Of a stretch of 64,000 nt of DNA, positions 1 to 31,489 are shown in pieces (within the stretch, counting starts at the first letter, position 1; every line of letters starts with the position of its first letter). The DNA is from Glandiceps talaboti (taxonomy: Eukaryota > Hemichordata > Enteropneusta > Spengelidae): positions 2,531,001-2,595,000 of the forward strand of contig NC_135549.1 in NCBI RefSeq assembly GCF_964340395.1. The letters are read 5' to 3'. Both the position numbers and the translations under genes were made by a program. Under the pieces are notes generated by a model that did not search any database, was not told where the DNA came from, and worked only from the letters and a program-made list of their open reading frames with translations.

Positions 1-1972
1 TCTAGGTGAGTCAAAACTATTATGTTGTCTATATGTAGGTCTATCTAGGCAAGTCAAAACTATTATGTTGTCTATATGTAGGTCTATCTAGACAAGTCAA
101 AACTACTATGTTGTCTATATGTAGGTCTATCTAGGCAAGTCAAAACTATTATGTTGTCTATATGTAGGTCTATCTAGACAAGTCAAAACTACTATGTTGT
201 CTATATGTAGGTCTATCTAGGCAAGTCAAAACTATTATGTTGTCTATATGTAGGTCTATCTAGGTGAGTCAAAACTATTATGTTGTCTATATGTAGGTCT
301 ATCTAGGCAAGTCAAAACTACTATGTTGTCTATATGTAGGTCTATCTAGGTGAGTCAATATGTTGTCTATATGTAGGTCTATCTAGGCAAGTTAAAACTA
401 TTATGTTGTCTATATGTAGGTCTATCTAGGTGAGTCAAAACTATTATGTTGTCTATATGTAGGTCTATCTAGGTGAGTCAAAACTACTATGTTGTCTATA
501 TGTAGGTCTATCTCGGTGAGTCAAAACTACTATGTTGTCTATATGTAGGTCTATCTAGGCAAGTCAAAACTATTATGTTGTCTATATGTAGGTCTATCTA
601 GGCAAGTCAATATGTTGTCTATATGTAGGTCTATCTAGGCAAGTCAAAACTACTATGTTGTCTATATGTAGGTCTATCTAGGTGAGTCAAAACTATTATG
701 TTGTCTATATGTAGGTCTATCTAGGCAAGTCAAAACTATTATGTTGTCTATATGTAGGTCTATCTAGGTGAGTCAAAACCACTATGTTGTCTATATGTAG
801 GTCTATCTAGGTTAGTCAAAACTATTATGTTGTCTATATGTAGGTCTATCTAGACAAGTCAAAACTATTATGTTGTCTATATGTAGGTCTATCTAGGCAA
901 GTCAAAACTATTATGTTGTCTATATGTAGGTCTATCTAGACAAGTCAAAACTACTGTGTTGTCTATATGTAGGTCTATCTAGGCAAGTCGAAACTACTAT
1001 GTTGTCTATATGTAGGTCTATCTATAGGCAAGTCAAAACTACTATGTTGTCTATATGTAGGTCTATCTAGGCAAGTCAAAACTACTATGTTGTCTATATG
1101 TAGGTCTATCTAGGTGAGTCAAAACTATTATGTTGTATATATGTAGGTCTATCTAGGTGAGTCAAAACTACTATGTTGTCTGTATGTAGGTCTATCTAGA
1201 CAAGTCAAAACTACTATGTTGTCTATATGTAGGTCTATCTAGACAAGTCAAAACTACTATGTTGTCTATATGTAGGTCTATCTAGGTGAGTCAAAACTAT
1301 TATGTTGCCTATATGTAGGTCTATCTAGGTGAGTCAAAACTATTATGTTGTCTATATGTAGGTCTATCTAGGTGAGTCAAAACTACTATGTTGTCTATAT
1401 GTAGGTCTATCTAGGTGAGTCAATATGTTGTCTATATGTAGGTCTATCTAGGCAAGTCAAAACTACTATGTTGTCTATATGTAGGTCTATCTAGGTGAGT
1501 CAATATGTTGTCTATATGTGGGTCTATCTAGGCAAGTCAATATGTTGTCTATATGTAGGTCTATCTAGGCAAGTCAAAACTATTATGTTGTCTATATGTA
1601 GGTCTATCTAGGTGAGTCAAAACTATTATGTTGTCTATATGTAGGTCTATCTAGGTGAGTCAAAACTACTATGTTGTCTATATGTAGGTCTATCTAGGTG
1701 AGTCAAAACTACTATGTTGTCTATATGTAGGTCTATCTAGGCAAGTCAATATGTTGTCTATATGTAGGTCTATCTAGGTGAGTCAAAACTATTATGTTGT
1801 CTATATGTAGGTCTATCTAGGCAAGTCAAAACTATTATGTTGTCTATATGTAGGTCTATCTAGGCAAGTCAAAACTATTATGTTGTCTATATGTAGGTCT
1901 ATCTAGGTGAGTCAAAACTACTATGTTGTCTATATGTAGGTCTATCTAGGTGAGTCAAAACTACTATGTTGC
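1..1972. repeat. 43-bp satellite array (left-edge, incomplete)
   Basis: About 46 head-to-tail copies of a 43-bp unit, for example starting TCTAGGTGAGTCAAAACTAT. The units are nearly identical and differ mainly at one site (GGTGAG, GGCAAG or GACAAG) and by ACTAT versus ACTAC. Several copies lack about ten bases so that GAGTCAA joins directly to TATGTTG. The array is cut by the window edge on the left and ends abruptly at about 1972. Such homogeneity indicates recent expansion by unequal exchange. It has no coding potential. Confidence 0.97.
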
Positions 1973-3600
1973 CAACATTGCCATAAACGAACTTTGAATT
2001 AAATATAGCTTTATTATCGATACCTCAACAAGTTTTCAGTCATTTTATTCATAAATATTAGCAATTTTATAGTATTTCTTCCAAATTCCTGCTGCTAGAA
2101 GACTTGACCTCTATGACCTGTAACTGTTATATATCTACGCATGTGCAACAGTTTAGCTCTTGCGACTCACCAAGCAACTAGTTGCTTTGTGTACGCGCTC
2201 CGCCACAGTTGCTAGCTTCATGAGTTGCATCGTGTAACTGGGCCTTACACATTGTACTTTTACTGACAGTACATCGACACAGAAAATGTACTGGTATACA
2301 GCATGGAGTGTCACTTTACATGTGTATGTATCTATTCTTGTGTCAGCTACCCATCAATATAATCTCATATTGCTGTGGTGAAAATTTCCAGGCTTTACGC
2401 ACAATATACTTTGATGTCGTGACGGATGGGTGGTGACCACATGGCCTTTCTGGATGATTTATTGTTCTGTTCGCCTATTCATATCTGGTGCTAGATGGCC
2501 ATGGAAAGAATAACAATATCTCCTTGTAGGCTGCAGATTGGATTTCATTTTTTTTGTCATTAATAAATTTTGGATGGTACCAGTGGATTTTTCGGATAGT
2601 TCTGTTTTGTAGTGACCCAAATAAATTAGACATGTGTGTCACAAACTATCAATTACTGTACGCTATGCTTTGTGGTCAGTTTATTTTTGTCGTGGTTTAG
2701 GATTTCAATAGGCTAGCAAGTAAATGTTGATTTTTTGTTTTCATTATTTAAAAAACTACCTTTGTTGTATGAAATATCACATTATTGGTGTTTTTTTGAA
2801 GGGTAGGGAATAGAAAGTGTTAATATTCACAATAAAACAACAAACATAAAAAAATGTGGCCAAAAAACTCAAAGTTAAAATTTGGGGTTATTTGTAATTA
2901 CACTCAATGAAAAAGGTATAGTTAGTTTTATAGTTTTGTCCAGTGTTAAAAGTAGCATAGTTTCCCCATTGATACATTGTATTATACTTTGGGTTGGGAA
3001 CGTCAGTCAAATTACTGTGAAACTCAGGTAGAGTTCACCTACTTTGATACTGACCTTAGCAAACCACTATCATTCATAGAATATCCAAGACCTGTACTAG
3101 TTGCAACCTGTCATCAAGTAACCAAAGATGTATCCACTAAAAATTGGTCAATTACTTAAAAAGACATTGTATCTGTTAATTAGTGGTCAAGATTATCTGT
3201 ACGTAATGTAGTGGTAAGTTTAAATCTTGAGCAAAAACTTGGTTTTGAATTTGTCACTATGTTAAAACGACTAGTGTAACTGGAGTATTATTTTCGATCA
3301 GACAACCACAATAACCACTGAAAATTGTTAAAACATTCGTAAATAGAAATAGTACAAGTTAATCAGAGGTCAACATCCATACACAGTACAGAAACAAGTT
3401 GTAATTGTGGTCGCCGTTGAGGGTGATGATTTTTGGGTGTGGATCCAAAAATCAATTTGATTTGATTTATCATGTACAAAGCTACAAAAAAATACATTTA
3501 TCCACAGGTGATGCAATACAGTTCAAGGTGTAAAATATGACGAGTAAGTTACTGTACCTAACACAACATTTAAAGGTTGCAACTAGTGCAGCTTAAAGGT
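1973..3600. other. Non-coding stretch, no gene seen
   Basis: AT-rich unique-looking sequence between the 43-bp satellite and the G-rich minisatellite. The only local structure noted is near 2155-2250, where the perfect 14-bp palindrome AGCAACTAGTTGCT sits inside sequence with several short inverted repeats, possibly a degraded MITE. A 60-codon frame at 2977-3159 has no recognisable similarity. The missing 3' exons of SPDL1 could lie here on the minus strand, but I could not identify them. Confidence 0.5.
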
Positions 3601-3606
3601 TGTTTT

Positions 3607-3856
3607 GCTGGGGTGGAGTGGGGTGGAGTGGGTTGGGGTGGAGTGGGGAGGGGTGGGTTGGGGTGGAGTGGGGTGGGGTGGAGTGGAGTGGGTTGGAGCA
3701 GAGTGGGGTGGGTAGTGGTGGGGTGGGGTGGAGTGGAGTGGAGTGGAGTGGAGTGGGTTGGAGCGGAGTGGGGTGGGGTGGAGTGGGGTGGGTTGGGGTG
3801 GAATGGGGTGAAGTGGGTTGGGGTGGAGTGGTGTGGAGTGGGTTGGGGTGGAGTTT
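3607..3856. repeat. G-rich GGGTGGAGTG minisatellite
   Basis: About 250 bp built from 5-bp words GGGTG, GAGTG and GGTTG, so the plus strand is almost pure G and T/A with many GGG runs. It is open in several frames on both strands, which accounts for the apparent small proteins here (Trp/Gly-rich or Pro/Thr/His-rich). These are not genes. The strand asymmetry and dense G-runs make G-quadruplex formation plausible. Confidence 0.93.
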
Positions 3857-3879
3857 GGTTTCATTTTTACTAATTTGTA

Positions 3880-5440
3880 CATCTCAAAACTCAATGTCAA
3901 CTCAAATTTTAAACTTGACTGTAATGACAATGGGAACAGTTGTTCACATCTCACAGATTCAGTATATATACTTTGCAGTGCAAAATATCAAATCTAGTGC
4001 ACTACAAGTTTACAATTTGTAAATGTTTACATTTTGACTGTATACATAGATACTTATGTTATTCCTACTGTATATTTTTTAGTTTTTAGCATTCATTTCC
4101 TGAAATTTCTGTTATGAGAGATCAACTTTTCTTGTATCCTGCTTTCCAGGCACATAAACTGAGTATAGACAGTGGTCTGGTAATATGATTCAGTAAAAAG
4201 ATCTCACATAACTAACTTCCCCAAAGAAAAATTATTTCAAATTTAACTTTAAGTTAACCCTAGACTACCTATTAGCCCAAACCCAGAAAAAAAGGTGAAG
4301 AAAGTACTGTAAAATCTACTGGTGTGTGCCATCCATGGATATGTATTACTAGTTATCACTACGGTCCCCTCAAAGACTGCATACACTGATGTAAAATTTA
4401 CCAGATGGTTTTCTTCTCTGTTACTATGATATTAAAAACTTCACAAATTTGTGTCAGAATAGATTCTCCTTGAACTTTGAGTTATATTAATAAGTGTCCA
4501 TCTGGTACGTGATCATTTTAAGCATTTTATAACTCTAAAACGGCATGATTTTCACTTCACAAAGTAGGATGGGTGTCTCTCAATTAAAAAAACTTTAAAG
4601 GGCCACTTCGGATTAGGATTAAAGAGGTAGGTGTGAAAAAAACACAGTTGTTTGGTAGAGTTGTAGAAAAAGTTGGGTCAGAACAAATGAATGATATCAT
4701 GTAATCCTTATATTAAAGACAACACTAAGACGTAAGAGTGTTTTAACAAAATATTTGAACAATTGTGAGAAAAAATTGTCTTTAGTATGACAAGGTACGT
4801 GAGAGACATGACAATTTGGGTATCTAACAGAACAAATACGATTGATCCGATTGCATTTTTCTAAGGCAAGGAGATCCAAAAATCTCAGCAAAAACAATGT
4901 ACTGGTGGAGCTATTGTCCTTGGATTCATAATTTATCTATGTGACCCTGAGGGACTTGAAAATTTGGTGATTTAACAGACCCTATCAAAGAGGCCGATTT
5001 TTACTACACTGAGGGCCACAAAACACAAATACCCCCATTTTATACTGGTTTATAGTATTACTTCCCACAAATAGAAACAGTCTGGTAGTGTTTTATAGCG
5101 TTACATCTCACCATAAGCCAGACGTTTGTGACTGTTGTTTATGGCTAACATGTAAGGGCTCTGTATGTGGAAGCAGACCTATATCCTGTCATTCAACTCC
5201 TATGACCATGTCATTGCTGACCTCCACAAAACAGCTGACCATGAACTTTAGAACAGCTTTTAAACTCTGTCCTGGTTACCTTCAATGGAATAGAATAAGG
5301 TGACCTTGCTGAAGAGATTTCAAGATGTCATAATTGTGTTCAAATCAGTCAATATTTGATGAGCATTCAATACTTGGTATAAGAATCACACAATTGAACT
5401 TTGACACTTCACAGGTTTCAACTTTCAAAATATCATAATT
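3880..5440. other. Non-coding stretch, no gene seen
   Basis: AT-rich sequence with scattered stops in all frames. A potential mini-exon on the minus strand around 5279-5307, with an acceptor-like CTCTTCAG and a donor-like GTAACC, was noted, but it is too short to support. Confidence 0.4.
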
Positions 5441-5605
5441 CAGGGGTGAACAAATCATTTTGTGAACTGGTGGTCCCCGGACCAGTGCCTTAAAAAATCC
5501 AGTGGTCCTGCTGAAAGAATTAATGGTACAACGTAAAATTTGTGCAGGTCCGCCCAAAAAAATCGCTAGTCCCGGACCCAGGACCAGTGGATTTGTTCAC
5601 CCCTG
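5441..5605. mobile_element. MITE with 16-bp terminal inverted repeats
   Basis: The left end CAGGGGTGAACAAATC (5441-5456) is the exact reverse complement of the right end at 5590-5605. The similarity continues imperfectly inward through GGTCC/CCGGGAC-type sequence. The 5-bp direct repeat TAATT flanks both ends (5436-5440 and 5606-5610), as expected of a target-site duplication. At 165 bp with no transposase it is non-autonomous. CAGGG-type ends are known from hAT elements, but those make 8-bp duplications, so the superfamily is left open. Confidence 0.85.
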
Positions 5606-6110
5606 TAATTTCTACATTTTCAAAATATGACAATGAATTATTGTTTTCACTTCCATAGTGGAGTTTGGCTCTGAATATGCTATCATTTGGAACAAAAACT
5701 TGGTTGAATGTTTGCTCTGAATGTTTGTCCATAATCTATGACCCAGAGACTTGTTATTGGCTTTCAAGTCTAGAAAGCTTCCATTAAATGATTTGAAAAC
5801 TAATGGCGAGTATCTAGACTACATCATCTATGGTAGCTAGAAATCTTGAATACTTCTCAGTAAGATTATGCTAAATTTTTGTCCATTTAAGATAACCAGG
5901 ACAAGTTTATCAGTGTGATGTTGAAAACCAATGATTTTCTAGACTACATCATCTATGACAGCTAGCTTTGACTAGTAAATTTTATATGAATTGAATTTTA
6001 CAAAAAATTAATTTTGAATCAAAATACTTTCCTAATGAGAATATCCTAGCCTTCATTTTTGTTTGTACATGTGTATAGATGGTAAATGGGTTATATTTTC
6101 TAAATCTATC

Positions 6111-6279
6111 AGAGTTCCTATGCCATTTACAAATGTAACCAGGGTTCAGAGTTCCTATGTCATTTACAAATGTAACCAGGGTTCAGAGCTCCTATGCCAT
6201 TTATAAATGTAACCAGGGTTCAGAGTTCCTATGCCATTTATAAATGTAACCAGGGTTTAGAGTTCCTATGCCATTTACA
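6111..6279. repeat. 37-bp tandem repeat, about 4.5 copies
   Basis: The unit runs from AGAGTTCCTATGCCATTTAC through AAATGTAACCAGGGTTC and recurs every 37 bp, with a few substitutions (GCC/GTC, CAAATG/TAAATG). The last copy is partial. Non-coding. Confidence 0.92.
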
Positions 6280-7366
6280 TTATGGTATGAAATTATGGAA
6301 ACTACACAGGTGTTACTTTAGCCATTTACTTTCCTCCTCCTCCTGTTACTAAAACTGAAACCAGAAAAAAACACTGGACTTGGATGTTCTTTCTATTACT
6401 GTTAGTTTTACTCATATGACTGAAAGACTCTTTGATTGTGTTTGCAAAATGACAAACTTTTCTTATTGTTCACATGATTGACAACGGTGTGCTACTGGGT
6501 CAAATTAATTGTTCACAAAGTAGGTGGTTGGGGGCGCTGTTCAAAACAAGTCTCCACACCTGTGTGAGTTTAAATTTGAAAAGCACTGAAAATTTTTTTT
6601 TTTAGAATTGATACTTACCCAAGGGTAAATGGAAAGGTACCTTAACAAACATTACAGTTGCAGCCCCCCCCCCCTTTTTTTGTTGTTGACATATTGTGTT
6701 AGTTAAGATTTGTAATTTGATTTAATCTGAGGTGATGTTATGTAGTGAGACAACATCAAATAAATCTCTAAGCTTGACTAATTTTCTTCTACACTGAATT
6801 CTAAGGTATTCCATTGTAAAAAGTACCCTTTACTGAAAAAGGACAAATAGAAAACCTACCAACAATCAAAAAGTCCAAATACCATTATTTCGTTACTACA
6901 AAAGCCCCTTGTGGTTGGGGTGGGGTGGGGGGTGGTGGGGGGTGGAAAGAAGAGAACAGTTGTTTGACCATACACCCCCTTGTACATTTAAATATAAAGG
7001 ATTTACAAAATCTAACCTAGTGGAGTGGTGAAGTACATTTACTAATCAGGAAATATTCCCAGTCTACTTTGACCAACTGAAGATATTAGTCCTAACAATG
7101 TGAACATCACTTTTAATAGATAGTTTCCTATCACAAGTAAATGTGTATTATTATCTAACCCTATGGGTATACAAGTTGTACATGATGTTTGTTTATATGT
7201 TATTTGTATAGTGTTAAATCTCTAGATGTCTGATCTAGTCACAGTGTAAGTGTTCATGACATATTTGCATAAATTTAATTTTTGTACATGTCAATGAATT
7301 TGAAATATTAAGAATATCAAAATAAACAAATGATGATAATCTTTTTAAAAGCCCTAGATAACCTAC
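6280..7366. other. Non-coding stretch, no gene seen
   Basis: AT-rich sequence containing a poly-C/poly-T junction near 6664-6682 and a G-rich patch at 6914-6950 (runs of 4-6 G separated by T). No credible exon was recognised on either strand. Confidence 0.45.
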
Positions 7367-27015
<19,649 letters not shown>

Positions 27016-27101
27016 CTGGAACCAAAGATTTACTCAAGTGAACAAGACATTTTGGAACCATCAAATATCAGGAAATGTGATACAGTACTCTCTCAGAACA
27101 T

Positions 27102-27199
27102 TAGTCCTGCTTGCAGACGGAGTAAGTGGGACTCAATTCTGACACTTTCTCATTTACAATGTCTCACCTTTAATACTCAGTAGTCTGCAAGCAGGACTA
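27102..27199. mobile_element. 98-bp inverted-repeat element (MITE-like)
   Basis: TAGTCCTGCTTGCAGAC at 27102-27118 is the exact reverse complement of 27183-27199, a 17-bp perfect pair separated by 64 bp. The outer TA on each side may be the target duplication of a Tc1/mariner-type insertion. It lies in the 5'UTR intron of SPDL1. Confidence 0.65.
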
Positions 27200-27625
27200 C
27201 ATGTAGGTGCAGAGGTGTTGCACTGACCATGGAGGTATCTCCCCTCTAGGCCTTATACCTCCAAGCACTGCCACTGACAGGCTTGATGCATACAAATTCA
27301 CGTCACATTCACCATGTTCACAGTAGGTTTACTATACAACAACACTTCAATGGTACAGCTGAGTTTCTCTCTAAATTTCTATTTCTGAAAAACTGTTAAC
27401 CTAGATAATTTGTGTCCATAGGTGAATCACAACAGGGGAAATCTCCCCTATGGTATCTCTCAATTATTTTCAAAAACGATTGATAATTCATATCAGTTTA
27501 AAAAGTCTACAAATTCCAATCTCCTGTTTGAGAAAGTTACTTCAGTGATCACACGATTATTTCATTACCAGCTCAATTGGCATGTGTTTATGGTAAAAAG
27601 TTATTACACAATCATACAATATCCC

Positions 27626-27855
27626 AATCTGATTAACATCTGATGTTAGATAGGCTGGTTTTCCTGTATTTACCTTTATTCCATCGTTATTGCGTCTTTT
27701 ACGTGATTTTTTTTCCTAGGCGAACGCCTTTCTAACTTTTTTCTAACGCCTTTTCTAGAAAGGCGTTCGCCCAGGAAAAAAAACTCACGTAAAAGACGCA
27801 ATAACGATGGAATAAAGGTAAATACAGGAAAACCAGCCTATCTAACATCAGATTG
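27626..27855. mobile_element. Long hairpin (foldback) element, Mutator-like MITE candidate
   Basis: The left arm (about 27639-27733) and right arm (about 27757-27853) are reverse complements over about 95 bp, differing by one substitution and one inserted base, with a loop of about 23 bp. The direct repeat ACAATATCCC flanks the element (27616-27625 and 27856-27865). Long terminal inverted repeats with a 9-10 bp target duplication are typical of Mutator-like elements. No transposase. The outer left end carries an extra 11-bp partial duplication. It lies in the SPDL1 5'UTR intron, about 240 bp downstream of the first-exon donor. Confidence 0.85.
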
Positions 27856-28096
27856 ACAATATCCCTACATGTAAGGGGTGGTACAAATCTCCGAGAAAAT
27901 CAACAAGATACTTAGATAGATCATAGATGTACATTCAAAAAACCATTTCCGGTATAAACGTTATTGAAATGTATGTATCTGACGCAAATCGGAAATGATT
28001 TGATTTCTGTTACGTATCTTAAACGGTTAAAACTGCAAAATAAATTCCATGTGATTGAAATAATGGCAATATAAACACTACACAACTGAGATATAC

Positions 28097-28160
28097 CTGG
28101 TAATTTCTGGTTTCAAGAGCCTTCCTGATTCGGGATACAGCTTTGCAGTATAAATATGGC
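28097..28160 (-). promoter_or_regulatory. SPDL1: Likely SPDL1 non-coding first exon
   Basis: A donor-like CCAG|GTATAT on the minus strand at 28096/28097 would splice over 1081 bp to the acceptor at 27016-27017, just before the start codon. Sequence at about 28150-28260 to the right is less AT-rich than its surroundings, includes a CCAAT box and a TATTTATA-like stretch, and fits a promoter. The transcription start is not defined, so the right edge is approximate. Confidence 0.5.
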
Positions 28161-28177
28161 GCTGGAAGTGCGCTTGA

Positions 28178-28182
28178 CCAAT
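28178..28182. promoter_or_regulatory. CCAAT box upstream of SPDL1
   Basis: GACCAATCAG on the plus strand, about 80 bp upstream of the proposed SPDL1 first-exon donor. NF-Y binding CCAAT boxes are common in promoters of mitotic genes and work in both orientations. This is suggestive only. Confidence 0.4.
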
Positions 28183-28683
28183 CAGATTCCGTGTTTTCAT
28201 AAAGTTGAAATTGTCTTTAGAGGGCGCCCTTGAAGGGTTACTACGACGGTATGGCACAGATGCAGATCAGACCAGACAAAGTGAAGAATCGTAATATCTT
28301 CGAACTTACATTAATTTTACTTTCTACCTGAGTTTTTGTAGGACAAAAGTTAGAGAATACTGGAACTTAAGCATTGTCTATGTTTACAAGACATTTCAAA
28401 GTAAGAGCTTACTTTTTATTATTTTTTTTAATTGATTTTTAATCCGCACTTATAGGGATTAAAATATTTCTTTATCTGAGTCGAACCCTAACATCAACAA
28501 CACACACAGCTAGAACTGTGCATGATGTTATCGATGCAAATTTGAAGTCATTTATGCAGAATGTAAACTATACAGTACGCAAACAAAACATACATAAGGC
28601 TTTACTCAATATCTTTTGAAACAATAGTCAATACAAAATCTGTGTTTCTGGACGCCATGATCGATAACAATGTGTCAATGAGG

Positions 28684-28975
28684 AGGCGAGGGTGGTTGCA
28701 AGGGGTAAGCTTAGTTTCGTACATCGCGTAATCAGGCCGTATTATTTTTCGTAAATTATACGAATGTAAAACATTGCAATTATTAAAAACTTGTAAAATC
28801 GTAATTCAGTGGTCAACGTACTGCGTAATTAAATGTTTATTTTTGTAAATTGTCAATTGTGTATTGTCCATCGTAAATGTAAACAATGAAATTCTATCTT
28901 CGTAAATTGTAACTGAACACTTATTTTTTCCCCTGTAAATTGTACTGGGTAACCCACCTTGCCCACCCTCGTCAA
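28684..28975. mobile_element. MITE candidate with imperfect GAGGGTGG ends
   Basis: The left end GCGAGGGTGGTTGCAAGG is matched in reverse complement by the right end (CCTTGCCCACCCTCGT) with small gaps, giving about 20-bp imperfect terminal inverted repeats around 290 bp. The interior has several GTAAATTGT/CGTAAAT words. A target duplication is not clear. Confidence 0.55.
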
Positions 28976-31339
28976 ACGATTACATATGATTATCGATAGA
29001 GGGCAGCATTCAAGTATGTGAGGTTGACAATATTGGTGTTTGTTTTCTGATACTATCACTACAAATTTTACTTATAGATACTGTTCAATTCGAGTTATTG
29101 ACACAATTTGACACGCACACTTGTCGACTATTCACTGAAAAATAAAACAAATTATAATTTTATAGTGTAGACAATGTCAAGTAATGACCTGAATTTAGCG
29201 GGGTCTAAGATGAGAAACTTGATGGGGTGAGAAATTGAGAAGGATGTAACGGTTGGACTTCAGGAATTCGCTATAAACTTTAACATATGGGGAATGATTT
29301 GTGGTATGATAGCATGCCGTCATTTAATGATTAAACTGTTGGTATTGTCAATCCGTATTTCAATCATGTATGAAATATTTCTACAAAAAGGCCAAAGGAA
29401 TTTCGTTGAAATACATATTGATGAAATGTGTATTTACTAAAGCTTCCATAATCAACAATCTTATCCAAGGCCACGAAGCTTTCTGATCTATGTCGTCATC
29501 TGACAAACATAAAGTGTGTAACTTTTCATTATGAATATAAATATTCCTCCTCGAACTGCCCCATCCAATGCGGTATTACTGATATGACTTAGCCCCTAAC
29601 TTTCTGAATAACGTAGATGTTAACTTATTTTATGTACCAGTACTACAAAGAAAACAATGATCCAGGCGAATGATTCGGGGTTACTGTACAATGGATTGTA
29701 ATGAAATAAAATGATAACATTACATGTACTATGCCACAGAAACTGAACATATGGTAGTCAAACTTTAGTTTACAAAGCTTTTTTGAAAACATCAGCTCAC
29801 CGATTTTTCTGAAACAAGAATGGTTGCTAGTTTTATTTCATTTTTGTAAATACGAGGAACTAAAAACTTGATTAATACGGTAGTAGGTTTATAGTGGTGG
29901 AGGATATGACGTATACAGGTACACAGGTACTTGTTAAAACACACGTCGCTCTTTCCAAGAAAACGTACCTACATGATGTCATACTGTCAACCTTCGCCAA
30001 CTTAAATACTAGTCAAGTTCCTATACAGTATCGTTACAATTTATACCTTCGATCACCCACAGCTAGCACCCAGACTAGCTAAATACGGGTACCATGTCTA
30101 TATTCAAATTACCCTCATTGTATCTAGAAGTGTGTTTTATTTTATTTTTGATGAAAATACTGTCAAAAACCCTGGCGATTTGTCGAGTTTCATACTGGAC
30201 TTCATCGTCCCTTGATTGGAATGTGGCGGGAAGTCATGCATAGGTAAAATATTCCTATAATTTTTGTAATGTAATATTGATATGTTTGAATATAATAATA
30301 GTATTTGAGTAATTTTGACAAGTCTGTCATACATCTTACAAGTGACTTCCTGATCATGTTTACTATTATAGTATTCGGATATTACAGAATCAAATAATTA
30401 GAAGCTATGCGAAGATCATAATTTTGTACAAGCGAGAAAATTGACCATTTAGACAGACACGGATATATGTCTACAAAATTAATTACCATCAGCTGCGAAG
30501 TTGGCCTTGACCGAACAAGTTTTGGAGACAAATACTTTTTTTACTGAGATGAAACTTTGCACACATGTATTCCGTATTCGTACACTCACAGTGTAGGCCT
30601 AACAAGATTAACCATGACCATAGTGTGCTGAATACTTGGAGGACAAATGGAGACAAAGGGTGTATATACATGTTGAAACATTATACAAAACAACTGTATA
30701 AGGCCGAGGTATAAGGTGAAATAGAACCAAACAAAACGAAAAATAAACATGTAGCGGAAATAAACAGGCCTTCATTGTCTATGTTTATCGAAGACATCAA
30801 AATTATCTTTTTGACATTGAAGTTTATCTGTTCTGCTGCGGTCCATTGACTAGACGGCTAGGCCAAGTTGCTTATCGGTCACCGACACCGGTACTGACCG
30901 GTACCACTCGATGATTACATGTAACTGGTAGACTGTGAGGACACCCTGGAATACTTATAAAATATTGTATTCCAGTTCTGGTTTGGTGGCTTTTCCAAAA
31001 CTAAATATTGATGAAGACCACACAAGTATATTATTGATAGCTTATAAGCTTTATACCTTCGATACAAACACAATACAAAATATCACGAACAGTATATACA
31101 CCTTCAAATTCAATGTTTATATTTGCAAATTTAATACATGCCTTTGCTTTGTCGAGTCCCTAACCAAGCTCCCTACTTTATCTGATTGGCTTGATAATGT
31201 TATAAAGCTTTGGATTGTGAGTCAATGGTTTGACAACGCAGACATATATATTATCGTTTTTAATTAAGTTGTGAAACAACATATTGTTCTATTAAACTTT
31301 AAAAACCAAGATGAACACAGTTTGGCAGGTGAATCTTCT

Positions 31340-31489
31340 GTCATAGTTATATCATTTCTATTACACCAGTATGTAGCCATCGTACAATATTTGATAATCT
31401 CGTTCCAACTACCATCTTTGAGACTTGTTTGTTCGAACTTGCTTGAAAATTAGACAATACTGGTGTAATAGAAATGATATAATTATGAC
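31340..31489. repeat. 33-bp inverted repeat with 84-bp spacer
   Basis: The 31340-31372 arm and the 31457-31489 arm are reverse complements with a single mismatch (GTCATAGTT versus GTCATAATT). The transcript would fold to a long stem. It could be a small MITE; no target duplication was identified. Confidence 0.8.

Noticed and set aside
1-1972. Resemblance of a regular repeat array to a CRISPR locus
   Set aside because: The repeats are directly contiguous with no unique spacers, and the sequence is clearly animal.
5279-5307. Possible 29-bp SPDL1 mini-exon on the minus strand (ARSPYSIPLK)
   Set aside because: Splice-like ends and compatible phase, but too short and without homology to claim.
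28479-28500. GAGTCGAACCC resembling a tRNA B box
   Set aside because: No matching A box or cloverleaf could be drawn around it.
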